Position numbers and translations under genes: made by a program. Shown in pieces: positions 20,218 to 32,300 of a stretch of 64,000 nt of DNA; the stretch's first letter is position 1, and each line of letters starts with the position of its first letter. Below the pieces are notes generated by a model. It saw only the letters and a program-made list of their open reading frames with translations. It did no database searches and was not told the origin of the DNA. The stretch comes from Nymphaea colorata (taxonomy: Eukaryota; Streptophyta; Magnoliopsida; Nymphaeales; Nymphaeaceae), in contig NC_045150.1 of NCBI RefSeq assembly GCF_008831285.2, forward strand, positions 10,678,001 through 10,742,000, given 5' to 3'.

Positions 20218-23030
20218 TGTTGCCTGAAGAATCACTATACCTTTGTGGTCAGATGGAGATGAACAGAATGAGGAGAGAGAAAACACGCTAGAAATGTAAA
20301 AATGAAATGGATGTTAGGCGTCAAATAGCATTTGTTGTTAGTCTTTGCTCGAACCATAATGAGTTTAGAGAGTCGAGTTCAACGAACTCGCTCAACTAAA
20401 AGAATGAGCTGAGACATGAGCCCGATTTAGTCTTCAACTATTGATGTTCTTTGTTGCTTATTTCGAGGCAACGGCAAGTGCTAGCAGCTTTTGTGGTATT
20501 GACTTGGATTGATTGACACATGATAAAAAATAAAAAAATTACATTAAAAACTAGCAAATTATGACATATGATGAATAACCCAATACAAAACCATGCACTG
20601 TTTCGTAAAATAAAAGGAAACAAAAATATATACAAACAAAGGAAAAACAACACTACACAATTAATGCCATATTCCACAGAGATGGAATAATGGCTATATC
20701 AACCACTCATCAAAAGAGTTGAGTGGGATGGGTCTCCAAAGATGACCAATAACCTCCTTTGAAGGTCTACATTGAAGAAGATGAGTATCTTTTTTGAGAA
20801 AAGGAGGATCCTAGGTATCGATAATCACCTCACTCAGTTTTTTCAACATTTTAATAGCAGATCTCCAATTTTTTGGACCAAGAATCACTCCAACCATGTT
20901 TTATGAGCACGATGCTATGAAAGGTTGTAAGTAAATTCGGCAGAGCCCAGAACTTGTACCGAAATTTTTGGCTCAAGCTTGGTATCAGGTCTAATCAGCT
21001 TTGCCATTAATTCTATTTTTTTAAGCCAAAATTCCACCGATTCTTACAAAATTTGGCGGTTCTTAATTTCCTGATTTAGGGTCATGTTTCATGATGTATG
21101 GCCAGCAGGCCTTTTAAGTTTTCCAGGGTAATATGGAAGGAGTCACCCTGCAACATAATAAATCTTTTCTTTTTCAGATAAAAGACACAACTGAGGCTTG
21201 GGTTTGACAAATATTCGTCAACAAAATTACATCATTCCTAGCGGATTGAATCCAATCTTATATTTTATAATAGCTGCCAGCTGTGGACATAAGTTCTTTT
21301 CATTTACCAAGGGAAATGAAGTTTTCTTATTTTAAATATGGTCAACATTAACTTTCGTCATATCCGTGCCCCCCAATCTGCTGTTCATGTAATTAATTAG
21401 AAATTATGCTACTAAAAAATGGCATGTCTCTATGACAATGCTTTTTTTTTTTTTGGGGGGGGGAGGAGGCGTTTGGCTGTCATGAAGATTCATAATCATT
21501 CAGCAGCTGTAAAAGTAATCTGAATTCAATCAGTACTGCAAGCACATCTGCGTTCTTCTATGCTTTGTGGAACCGATTGGGATTTTCGGGTTGCAAGGCG
21601 CACCAATCCATACCATTGGTTACTTGCCCATATTTTGTGGTGGAAAACGAAAAAAGAATCGAATTGGTCTGGCTGCTCACTCGATCGCTTCATGTTGTGG
21701 ATCAGAAAAAGGTATAAGCAAATAAGTTTTCGAAATAAAAGCAAATAACATTTAAAACAAGACATAGACTGTCAGGTGAGCAAGAAGTCCACAACTTAGG
21801 CCCAAAAGCCCCTCGTTTCCTTACCTTCTAGATCTTAAACTACGTTGTTATCAGTGATGGCAATGGTGTACCCTTTACCTTAGATACTATGTCTCACTAC
21901 TTAAGACATAAAAGCATGATGCCCATAGAAATTGAACTAGAGACCTACATCTTTATATAGATCTTAGCTCAACCAGCTGCGCTATGTATATACATGTATA
22001 TATATATATAACTATAAGACCCTTATATACTTTATTAGATGAATATCGTATGAGCCATCGATTTTAAAGAGGATAGATGTTTGAGATGAAGTTGAAAAAA
22101 TAAAAACCAAGTTATATATACAAGAGACAAAAATACCACTCATAGGAAGGAGTAAATCAATTTCCTTAATCGAGATCCTTTTTTCTTAGAGGGTATTCCT
22201 ATTTCCTGAAAATACAGCTTAGTTTCCATTTTTTTCAAATCAGTCACCACCATTCTTTAAAATCAAACGCTGATACTATTCCCTATAATATAAAACATGT
22301 TTTGATTTAAGTTGCTTTGATGATGAATGCAGACTTTTTTGCTAATTATAAAAACACTTTTAAACTAGGCAATATGATCAACTTATTGTCGGTTTTCCAT
22401 CGACCCATTCGGATTATCGAACGTTCATATACGGAACCCATCAATCTGTGGCGAAACCAAGCAATTTGTGACGTGTAATTGTCAGTGTGAGATTGCTAGC
22501 TAGGGTCGAGAAAATGAAAACAAGTGTCAAACTCATAACATAAAAGAAGCAAAATGCGAGGGCATCTCATGAGGGTGGATCCGAATATCCTATATGGCAT
22601 TTTATAGTTGATGCCCTCCCATTTTGCCGGATCATGTTCAGGTAACATGATTTTGATCCTCTGTCAGCGATACTTTCGCTCTGAAGAAGCAAATTTAAAG
22701 ATGACATGCTTCTAAATATTGATTGGCTTCATAGCTTCTAAGTAAAAGGTATTCATTATAGCCAATTCATAATTAATTGAAGTAATGCTTCTGAAAATTC
22801 ATCGCATTTTATTTTTTAATTCCTTAAGTGACAAAGAAAGATTCGTGCATGATCTCAAAGGAGTGAGGCAGGGCCATGCTTACTTGTCCATCTGTGGATA
22901 GGTCGCCTCCTTGACCATGTCAAACTTCCAGGAAGGGCCTCTCAACACGCAAGTGCCCGCAGTTTTTGTGGTACACTTGATTTCATTCACCAAATTAATG
23001 TGCAAAGCAGTTTGTGGTTTAACTCTACGT

Positions 23031-23039
23031 CTATATAAG
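23031..23039 (+). promoter_or_regulatory. TATA-box-like site in block B
   Basis: CTATATAAG in the conserved upstream segment. The first ATG downstream is at 23139 in the context CAACCATGC, about 108 bp from the TATA box, a plausible short 5' leader. Confidence 0.35.
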
Positions 23040-23138
23040 TGTGCACATACAACCATTGTGGTTGAACAGGCAGCAGCTAGCTAGAAGGATTTTACGTAAA
23101 CATTCGAACAAGGGTCAAAACTTCTTCACCGCAACCAT

Positions 23139-23300
23139 GCATTACGGGATTGATGGGCAGAAGGTGAAGCTAACAGGTACCATCATCTGTCCGCTCACTC
23201 TGTTTCATATCTGTACCTCCAATTGGTATTATCACAGGTCGTTATCTTCATCAACTTTGCCATCATGATTTCTTTCTTGTTCTCCTCCTTCTTCTTCTAG
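23139..23300 (+). pseudogene. Relic of a membrane-anchored protein N-terminus (ATL-like?), block B
   Basis: ATG 23139 opens MHYGIDGQKVKLTG, which aligns with VELTG of block A. Without splicing the frame continues as TIICPLTLFHI and stops at 23266. The counterpart of the hydrophobic stretch of block A (VVIFINFAIMISFLF) is in a shifted frame, reached if the stretch from the GTACC after LTG to an acceptor-like TATCACAG were removed. Either a small intron or an indel could explain this. No RING-H2 or other domain follows up to 23700. It may be transcribed from the TATA-like site at 23031, but a functional product is unlikely. Confidence 0.25.
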
Positions 23301-23709
23301 GTTTTTGACCAGTGATAGGTTCAATTACTTCTTTGGTTGGACACCCTTCGCTGCACCACGAAACGTGTAGGTAAGACACTCGAACTTTTTATATTTCAAT
23401 GTCAAGAACAAACATACATTGTTTTGTTTCCTTCAAAGTGCCGATTTTCTTCAACGAAAATCATAAGAGGTGCATGGTTATTTGGATTCACAAACAGAGA
23501 GAGAGAGAGAGAGAGAAATAGTTGTTTACATGAAAATCATCAGAGGAAGAGGGGAAGATAAGAACTACTCAGCACCTTAATTCCAGATTACCACTCCTTA
23601 ATACCATCAAGACAACACTCTTCAAGACTCGAACTGAAGACTTAGTTAATACAGGTCACCCAGCCCTTGATGGCATGGTTAATACATGACACTCAGCTCG
23701 AACTGTTGT
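23301..23709. other. Spacer between blocks B and C3
   Basis: No gene recognised. GA microsatellite at 23494-23517. Text around 23630-23700 repeats AATACA(G/T)G.CAC.CAGC twice. Confidence 0.4.
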
Positions 23710-25223
23710 GTTACCCATCATTTAGAGAGAGAGAGAGAGAGAGATCTTTTTACTTATATTTAGTAATATTTCTGGATGCTCCCATCAGCTTTTGTTACCA
23801 ATTTCCCAAACGCAGCTAATCTGGGCTGGAGCAGGAGCAGTACTAGTAGGTGAATCTTCAATGCCACAGTAGCCTGGAAAGTGGAGAGGCCCTTGGGAAA
23901 TGTATGGGACAATACTCTAACAGTCGTTGGAGATCCATATATTTATTGGACTCAGGTATCTCATATAATTATGCAACTAGGTCTGGATGCCGGAGTGATC
24001 TGAGATATTTACATCATTTTACGAAGTGCATGATTTACCCTCATCTTGCTCGAGTGCCAAATCCAACCAGTTTCGACCCAGTTAGGATTGACTCAGAATA
24101 GCTCAACACATAGCCCTTCTCTCTCTTCGCCCATTCCATCCCTTTCTGCTACGTTATTCCACTTATATTGTACAAAGTATGACGATGATCTTGGTAGAAT
24201 TCAATTTATAGATATTTTCCTTTCTCAACCTTCAAATTAACTACAATAGAATGGTTTGCTTTCAGTGGTGAAATTTATAGTTTAGTTTGTGAGCCTGTAT
24301 ACTGCTGTTCTGCACAGCTCCTTCTAGGTTAACCTGGCAGCCAAAAGAACCAGCTATTTCCAGTATTTTTATCCTATGGAAACACCAACACATGCGAATG
24401 AAACATTATCTCAAGGATAAGTTAAAAAAAATGACTTGTTTGCGCTTTTTTAAAGCTTGCCGGTGTGAAAAAAGATAAAATAATTGCTTTGAATATGTTC
24501 CCCGTCCACCAGTGAGATCTCAATATATAGAATAGAAGCATGCATGGAATCTGTCACTGCGAGAGCCGATTTTGTTACCTAATGGAATACTCCCCTTTTA
24601 GTCTCATGCTGTAGAAGCACCGAAGCATAATAGACTCTACCATTGCCTTTTTAATTTCTTTATGATACGAGCCACATGCTTTGATTAATGACCTTGGACA
24701 TATGTATGGGAAAAGTATCTATTGTTTTATCACCTTCAAGAAGCCATTAGAATGTTCCTAGCTGTTGATGGATAACCTGTCAGCATGCAGAATGTTCCTA
24801 ACTGTTTTGAGTTTGTGGATTCAGATGTTAAGGATCCAAACACAGAGAAATTGGAGTACGACATTATCTTTGTCACAAGTGATCGAGAAATAGGCAAATG
24901 GGGCAGCCATTAATCTGAATTCTTCCACTGCTTCCTTCGTGCTTCAGTATTTCATCTTAAGAATTGTAATTTTTGCTTTTCCTGCATAATGCAGGTTTCT
25001 GCTCGACCACGAGGTTCTTAAAAAGGGAAAAGATGAACAAGAAAAGGAACTGGTTTACAGTACTCAGCAGAGGTTTCAATTAATAAAGCACATATTAGCA
25101 TATTTCATCCATTATAGGTCCATTGCAAAGATAAATTGCATAAATATCGATATATATATATATATATATAGATTTGTGAACATATTTTAGACATTCTTTT
25201 ACGTGAAGAAGAAAATCAAGGAG
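23710..25223. repeat. Duplicated block C, copy 3
   Basis: Best match of 7936-9135, with a GA tract at 23723-23744. One frame at 23873-23955 is open and protein-like (VAWKVERPLGNVWDN, then TVVGDPYIYWTQ), whereas copy 1 has a stop at the same place. The patch NCFEFVDSDVKDPN lies at about 24790-24840. Neither is recognised. The block ends where the copia gag remnant begins, and GTGAAGAA...AATCAAGGAGAT is the last shared text with copy 1. Confidence 0.7.
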
Positions 25224-25234
25224 ATCAATTAGGC

Positions 25235-25720
25235 AACTCGAGAATTGCTTTGTCTTTTCAAAACATTTGGCTTCGATATATGACAAACTTCTTGCAAACA
25301 TGAAACTACTTTCCTCTAAAATATTGATTTCAACTACCCTTCTTGCTATGTCATAACACTTTTGAAAAGCACCACAAGATCTTCCCATTCCTCTACCATG
25401 CTCTTGAGTGGTTCCTCTAAAGGCTCCTTGTCCTTGTCTTTTTCCTTGGTTCTTTTGATCACTGTTTCCATTCGTTTCTTTTGGAATGTCTAATATAGCT
25501 TGAAAGGCTTTTGCTGTTGACCTATTTATATGTTGCTCATGAGCTAAAAGAGAACCTGTTAATTCACCAATAAAGTACAAAGAGAAATCCTTGGATTCTT
25601 CTATTGCAATATGAACATGTTCATATTTAGGGGGAGACTTCTCAAACTTTTTGAACTACCTTTTTGCTCATTTATAACCTCACCAAAAGTCTTCGTTTGT
25701 TTCGTAATAATAAATGGCCT
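25235..25720 (-). pseudogene. Copia gag remnant
   Basis: Minus-strand reading includes AIEESKDFSLYFIGELTGSL, LAHEQHINRSTAKAFQA, NQGKRQGQGAFRG and FARSLSYIEAKCFEKTKQ. These correspond to the copia gag segment AIEESKDL..EL.GSL.AHEQR.NR, the basic linker and the CCHC knuckle CxxCxxxGHIEAxCxxK, with the first cysteines and the histidine lost. About 90 bp (25238-25330) is nearly identical to 63905-64000, so this piece is from the same family as the copia element at the right edge. No RT or integrase follows on this strand before block C, so it is an isolated fragment. Confidence 0.6.
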
Positions 25721-26443
25721 AGACTAAAAAGTTTTGAACTCACCATTTTCTTGTCAAACCTTTAGACTCTCTTCATAAAGTTTGAATTTTAACTGTGATT
25801 AATCTTTTCATCCTAATAAAGTTTCAAAAGTAACAGAGGTTCTTTGGACTTTGTAGAACCAACAATATTTGGAAAAATCACATCAGACACAACCTACTAT
25901 AATAACAAAAATGCCTTCGCATCCTTTTTTAGTGCCAGTATTTTTTTGGTTGACTTGTGTGCTGCATTTGTTTGTTTGGTATCTTCATAACCCTTCTTTT
26001 TAATACTCCAAAAATTATAATTGTTACAGTTAAAAATAGGCACTAATGATAGGGTAAGTTGAGAGCATTATAAGTTTTTCCCATCCCAGTTTATACCCTT
26101 TCACAATTTCTTTTTCTTGATGGTTCCTGAAATTAGAGGAGCTCCTTGCTTTAGCAACCCTCCATAATGACTTGTAATGCCCATCTTACTTGGCAATATT
26201 ATCACAATTTGAAGGTTGATTTTACAAACCTCATACAAAAATGAAACCAAAGAAATGATAACAAGTAGTAGGGTGAAGGCAAAAACTCGCCTTTTTTTTG
26301 CTTACTTTTCTGTATACGTAATACTTATTTAAAAAAAAAAAAGAAATAAAAAACTACCAGACAACCCACTATGTGATTTTGAAGCTCTACTAAAAAACAA
26401 TCCAAGAAAAGCATGAACCTTGTGTTCTAGGACATGCACACCT
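25721..26443. other. AT-rich stretch, probably the 5' part of the copia remnant
   Basis: No frame is sustained. The text lies upstream of the gag remnant in its orientation and could be leader or decayed gag/LTR sequence, but no second LTR copy is present in the window. Confidence 0.3.
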
Positions 26444-29400
26444 AAAGTTCATTGGAACCAATTGACTCTCTCTCCTCTCTCGAGCTTCATCTCTCTCTCT
26501 CGCACTCCCTCTTCACGTGTGGGGTGTTCTCCCTCATCCCCTCGCGTCCTCTACTTCCAAGGCGCCTCCCCTCTCCATCGACTCCTCCTTGGTGAACTCA
26601 GGCGTCCTCACGTGGCGAAGACTTCATCTTCTTCAACCCGACGGCCCTTCCTCATTCTCCTAACCTCTTCTTTGGTCTATCTCAACCCCTCGGCCCAAGG
26701 ATCAATGGCAAGGACATCTTCACGGCTCCGGTGGTGAAAGCGGCTCCCTTGACCATGGTGTACCCCTCCAGCATTCAAAGGTGATTTCGGTGCTTTCCTT
26801 CTAACCCCCAAGAAGGTTGAGAGGCCGTGTCACTACCGGGAAGATTGAAGACGGTGACAGCTTCAATATTGATGGCTTAACAAGGTTAGTGCTTTGGATT
26901 TTGGTTGAGTTTCACGTCGGTTTGGTTTTGTTATCTTGGGAGCCTCACCCGCGGGCTTGGTCTCTTGCTCGGCATACCTGTGTGCTAGATCTTGATTCTT
27001 ACGGTGTCCCTCCCTAGAAACAACTTCCTCTCCGCTTGGAATCGTCCTCCAACTCCTTCGTATGCATCCAAGCCATAGGAAGAAAACCGGGCGTTGTTTT
27101 GAGGCATATAAGCCATCAAAACCAATCCGGCAATGTAAGAAGAACTCGGATTCCAGCAGCCAAAATCTGAGTAAAACATCAAGTTCTGGACGAGATCTCT
27201 GTTCAAGGAACAGCCCAAACGAATCCCCATTGGAAGAATATCAAAATACCCGATTTTGGGCTTAATCAGACAAGGAACGTGTGAATACCGGCTTCCGCTG
27301 GACAATCTGGCTTTCCGGTGGCCGCTGCACTAATTCCGGCCACCGCTGCAACTCCCGGCATTAAGGACAGTATTGCCCTCATCCCCATCAAGGTCCCGAG
27401 AAGAAACATCAAGCGGACGTTGGTCAAATTCAGCTTGGAGTGGAAACCTAGCCGCCGGCGCTTGTGCGAGCTCCATCCTTGGCCGCCGGCCTATTTCCGT
27501 AAGTATCTCGTTGTCCTCCCTCCACCATGCGATATGCCACGTGTCCTCCATCCCGCAGCCTACCCAAAGTAGTGTCCCAGCTAGCCTCCACGTGTCCCAG
27601 CCGAGAATTGCCCTAGGGTCTCGCACTCCACCGTTCTTTGAAACCCCTAGCCGCACCATTCCACTTTCCATTTTGGTGTTCTTTTCTTCGAGTCAACCCT
27701 AGTCCGACCTTGGCCCTCGCCGCTCCATTGCACCACGTGTCATCATCCCGTGAGCCCCTGACACCTCATTCACCAGCTCACCCACCACCTGGTCCCCTCG
27801 GTCCCACGCGGTGCCATGTCATCTCCACGCGGCTCCCACGTGGCATTCCACCTAGGCTCCATGCGGTTTCCTCTAGAGCTGATTTGGAAACCTCTTGACG
27901 CCACCTTAGCCCTTTCCTCCTTTGTCGCTAGCCCTATTTCCCATCCTACCCCTTCCGTAACCACAGCCTCTCTCAACCCCTCATCCTCTCCACGTGTCAT
28001 CATCCCTGCCATCGAGAGATATCGAGAGAACCACTTGGATCCCCGCTCACATCTCATTGATCTTGTGCGATCCCTTTTCCTACTCTTTAGGAAAGAGAGC
28101 TCTTCCTTGCCTTATTGCTAGACTCTCCTCTAGCGCTTTCTCTAGTGACCATAGATCTTGCCACGTGGCAAGCATCCGGTGCTTCCATCTTGGCACAACC
28201 AGCCAAGACGAAACCCTAGCCCCCTTAGCCACCTCGCGCGCCACCGTCCCCCTTAGGCAACTTCCCTCATTCTCAGCCTTGGTCCTAAACCGGCAACTTC
28301 CTTGTTGCCTTAGCTAAAATTGGAATCTTCTTAGCCGCCGCCCACCTCCTTCTCATCTAAGCTAAACCCTAGACGCCCCCCGAGCCTACCTCGCGGGACC
28401 CACCTCACCTATTTCCTCGGACCCTTCTGGAATTGGTCCACACCTAGTTAGACCTAACCCACTTTGTCAAGCCCGTCTCCCTTCTTGGTCAACCTTGACC
28501 TACCCGAGCTTAAGTGCTCATTTACCTAGCCTACACCACTGAGCCACCCTATTAGTTTGGCCCCTCTTACCCTACCTAAGCCTCCTTTGACTTAGCCTAC
28601 GCGAACCCTCTACCCCCTCTATCCAGACCAACCTACCCATAGAGCCCATTCGCACAAAGCCCACCCTAGCCTAGTTAGGCCTAGGTCTAGTCGTGCGAGC
28701 TAGTTTCTTGCTAGTCTCTCGGCTCCTCCTCCTCGGCCCTCCCTCCTACGTCAGACCTCTCCTTCCGACTCTCGTGGCCGAGCCACACACGAAGAAAGGC
28801 AGGTTGGCGTTGCCGCAATCCGGCTCCAGCCCCCCTCGTCACTTCTGGCGGTACTCTAGGCCGCACCCTAGCGACAGGCGGTCGCTACATCCAGCGCAAG
28901 GCAATAGGCGATTGCCGACTCCCGCGCCCCTCTCGCCGGCGCGTCCTCATCCGAGCAGCTCTACGCGGATGCACTCCTCAATCGGTCTTCTTGTACCGTG
29001 AGCTGCAATACCCGGGGCTTGGTTCTCTCCCTGTGGTCCCTTATCCAGCATAGCCAAGGTCCCCCTTGGCCTGTATTGTCTCCTCTCCCCCGTGTAACAT
29101 CCGGGGTGGTAGTCTTTTGCTTTTTGTTTAGGAAGCATCTAGTTTGCTTGAGTTACTGCTTTAGCTCGGCTTCGGCCTTGCTCTTGTCCATGGTACCTCG
29201 GAGGTGCATGCGCCAAAGACACGACCATAGAGAGTGTGACCTTCCTAATTGGGAACGGGCGTGGTTTGTTTGTTAGCGTGTGGTTTTGCATGGTTTGTTG
29301 AGTGAGTTGTGAGTGTTAAAGATTGTATCACTCACGATTTGTAAGGCCTCACATCCCTCTAGTTTCTTGTAGTAGGTTTGCCTTAGTTAGGATTTTCGGG

Positions 29401-29560
29401 TTACCCTTACTTGTATTCCAGTCCTATTGGGTTTTGCGCCAGGGTCCTATCCGGCCGGGTAGCTCTTTGTATTAATTTGTTTAGGATTTTTGGTTTTAGA
29501 CGGATCCTCAAGTAGGTCTTGGGAACTAGGTTCTTGATTGGTTCGGACTTTCTAGTCACA
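26444..29560 (+). repeat. 5' LTR of the chromovirus (5'-truncated)
   Basis: Homologous to the 3' LTR over 26444-28011; the remainder (28012-29560) has no second copy because the 3' LTR is truncated. It ends ...TAGTCACA directly before the primer-binding site. It is rich in C+G with many CC(T/C) tracts, hence numerous spurious ORFs on both strands. It contains eight CACGTG palindromes (26514, 26609, 27538, 27589, 27734, 27837, 27991, 28162). Confidence 0.8.
26514..28167. promoter_or_regulatory. Cluster of G-box (CACGTG) motifs in the chromovirus LTR
   Basis: Eight CACGTG hexamers in 1.65 kb, five of them in the form CACGTGTC. Positions: 26514, 26609, 27538, 27589, 27734, 27837, 27991 and 28162. 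Five counterparts survive in the 3' LTR (35689, 36709, 36759, 36904, 37160). CACGTG(T/G)C is the binding core of plant bZIP/bHLH factors (G-box/ABRE). Function here is inferred from motif density only. Confidence 0.45.
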
Positions 29561-29575
29561 ACCAGTATCAGAGCC
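29561..29575 (+). other. Primer-binding site, initiator-Met tRNA type
   Basis: ACCAGTATCAGAGCC directly follows the LTR end CA. The GTATCAGAGC core matches the primer site TGGTATCAGAGC used by most plant gypsy elements, with the first two bases changed. Confidence 0.7.
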
Positions 29576-30148
29576 ACCTTGACGATATATCCTTTCTCTG
29601 CATGCATTTAGACCTTAGAAGATTCGACATCGACGGGCAGTGCAGACGGATTATAGGCAGTTTCTGGTTTTCGGCAGTGGTTTTCTTGACAGTGTGTTTC
29701 GGTTTTCTTTGGTCTTCTGTAGATATCTATTTAGTGATTGTTCACGGCTACGCTTGCTCCCTTTTAGCAAGTATAGGGTTGTACACATCGTACACTCGAG
29801 GCTAGCCAAACTCGAGGTGCGTCACCAAGACACCAGGCGGGTGTGGTGATTTAGGCTCATTGAGCCCGGCCAAAGTGAGGCGGGACTGCCGAGGCACTAG
29901 GTGAGTGTGGCAGTAGGCGGGCCAACCCATCTCCCTTGCCTACGGACACACAGGCAGCGGCAATGGCAGTGGCAGCGACAGCGTGTTAGTCAGATTAGGC
30001 AGTTTTCAGGGTCAGTTTGATTTCAGTTTTGAGAGTGGTAGTGTCAGTTCTTTGGATTTTCATAGTTAGGTTTTCCAGTTCTTTCTAGCAAGCGTGTTCC
30101 TTAGCCTTCTCGGTGTTGCCTTGGAAGCTATCAGCTCGAAATCTACAA

Positions 30149-31600
30149 ATGGGCAAGTCCAAGAAGCAACTCGCCCTAGAGGAAGCAGTCCTTGAAGAGG
30201 TTCCTCAGGGACAAGAAGAGCCAATCCAGGCAGAATTCATAGAGGTTAAAGACCCCACTGTGGGGAGGATGGCACATATCGAGCGTGAGTTGGTCAAAAT
30301 GCGACGCGACATGGACAGGCAAGAAGCTCACCGCAGGGCTGAAATGAACAAGCAGGACTTGGCTAGGCAGCGAGAGATGGATGAATTTAGGAGCATGTTC
30401 CGGCTCCTAAGCGCTTCCCTTAACCCGCCAGTAGAAACGAATACCCCAGGTCCGGCCCCTACAAGAAGAGACAAAGGAAAGGGCGTTTTGGGTGGTCCTC
30501 CAAATTACCTCACGGACAACGAGGTAGACCCCCGTGTTTCCCACGTAGGCACCAGCTTGGAAGGTGCCAAGGCTAACCGAATGGGTTCCCCAGGACTTCT
30601 TCAGCCGGTCCCCCATTTTGTCCAACTAATGAAGATCAACACCATGCTTCCAACCGCACGCAGAGGTTCGCAAATAGTAGCCAAAACTGAACCTATTATG
30701 ATTCTGAGGGAGAAGAGGACAGTCTCCTCCTCGTCGAAGAAGAATGACAGAGTACAACCACAAAATGACGAAAGGCGGACTCCCACAGTCGATATGAATT
30801 TCCAAAGTTTAACGGGGAACATTTAAGAGAATGGATGTTTATGGTAGAGCGCTACTTTGTGTGTCATCGCGTTCCCAGGGATGAGTGGATAGAAACGGCT
30901 GCAGCCAACATGACTGGAGAAGCCACTAGTTTCTACCTTTGTTCATTCATAAGACTGTCGACCCACCTGAGAACAATTTAAAAGAAGCCTTCAACTCAGA
31001 TTTGGTGATTCCACATTTATTGATTATGATGAGGACCTCAAGAACTTGGTCCAATCTACGACGGTGCAAGTCTATGAGAAGCAATTTGAGAGGCTAGCCG
31101 GTATGGTACAGTGGACAGAAAAGGCCCTCATCGGCGCTTTCAAAGGTGGACTCAAACAAGAAGTCAAGTTAGAAATTAAGGTACAGCGCTTCGAGAGTTT
31201 AGAAGAGTGCTTTGCAATGGCCCGCATATACAAGGAGAGAATGAAGAGAGGCGAGCCATGAAAAAGGCACAAAAGTTTGACAAGCAGAAGAGAAGACCCT
31301 CGCACTCTTCTGTTTCTCAGACTAAAGGCAACGAATTAGCTCCCTACCACAAGGGGAGAGATTACAAGCCCAACACTAAACCGGGCAGAGGTCCTCCAAC
31401 CCAGTGCCTCACACCAATACAAATGGAAGAACTTAGGCGCAAGGGATTGTGCTACAAATGTGAGGAAAAATTGGATAAGAACCACCAGTGTAAGGTCTAC
31501 AATCGGGTTCAACTGGAGGATGAGAGTGAGAATAGTTGGATAGTGAATCGAGTGCAAGTTCTAGTTATTATTTCAGTTCCTCGTCAGAAGAGGAAGTAGA
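30149..31600 (+). pseudogene. gag of the chromovirus (frameshifted)
   Basis: Structural capsid protein. The most likely start is ATG 30149 (MGKSKKQLALEEAV). A charged coiled-coil-like segment follows (HIERELVKMRRDMDRQEAHR). The capsid core resumes in another frame near 30795 (FPKFNGEHLREWMFMVERYF ... DEWIETAAANMTGEA). It continues in a third piece at 31046-31261 (VYEKQFERLAGMVQW, FESLEECFAMARIYKE). The zinc knuckle lies at 31400-31500: RRKGLCYKCEEK then NHQCK, of the CX2CX7HXC type common in chromoviruses. At least two frameshifts and a stop near 30980 break it. Confidence 0.75.
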
Positions 31601-32300
31601 AGGGAAAGTGAAGAAGCCAAGCAAAAAGGCTGAGACTCCTAAAGCCCAGGAAAAGCCTGAAGAGGTGGAGTCTTGTCATTCCCTCACCGACCCATATAAG
31701 CCTAATGCTATGTGGGTTTTTGGCCAGTTAAATGGACATAAAGTTTTGATCTTGTTAGATAGCGGTTCCACAAATAATTTCCTTACCATAGAAGCAACCG
31801 CTAGATGCAAGGCCGCCGTCCAGCCGAGCAAATCCAAACAGTTATAGTGGGTGATGGACACTGGCTCAAGAGTGTACACGAGGGCAAGAATATTGAGGTC
31901 GTCATTAAAAAGAAAAGATGACTTTCAAAATCGACCTGATAGTCGTGCCACTTGACAGAGCCGATTTAATACTTGGAATGCCTTGGTTCTTTACTTTGGG
32001 GATCATCAACTGGGATGCAAAGAACTTTAGAATGACATTCACCCCAGAGGGTGATACAGAGTCTATCACTATCGATGGGCTAGCAAGCACTACCCATCCC
32101 AAGTCTGCTCTTAGATGCCTTACCCATGAGCAGCCGGCATGTTGGGTTGTTACCTTGGCAACTGATGTCCCGAGATCAGAAGAAAACAAAGAAGAACCGA
32201 TCCCAACAAAGGTGCAAGTAGTATTAGATCAGTTTCCCGAGATCTTTGACGAGCCAAAAGGCCTACCTCCAAAAAGGGCCTATGATCACCAGATCGTCTT
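31536..32300 (+). pseudogene. Protease and pre-RT region of the chromovirus
   Basis: Aspartic protease that would cut the polyprotein. MWVFGQLNGHKVLILLDSGS, with the catalytic D-S-G, starts near 31707 and is followed by TNNFLTIEATA. After a frameshift, frame 31918-32307 carries MTFKIDLIVVPLDRADLILG and MPWFFTLGIINWD, the protease C-terminal flap and linker of chromoviruses. It then runs into the RT N-terminus (LDQFPEIFDEPKGLPPKRAY). A stop at 32305-32307 separates it from RT. Confidence 0.75.

Larger units (their letters stand above)
20490..23300. repeat. Duplicated block B
   Basis: Paralogue of 17650-19950 with the landmarks listed there. It lacks the minisatellite unit and contains its own extra sequence, including a poly-T/poly-G tract at 21446-21468. 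It is followed by block C copy 3, so B-C here keeps an order that the other copies have partly lost. Confidence 0.7.

Noticed and set aside
23337-23561. 74-codon ORF ending in Arg-Glu repeats
   Set aside because: Its end is the GA microsatellite; no motif elsewhere.
26420-29280. Many overlapping ORFs of 80-113 codons on both strands
   Set aside because: They lie in the GC-rich LTR, where stops are rare, and have no motif; several recur in the other LTR only because the LTR is repeated.
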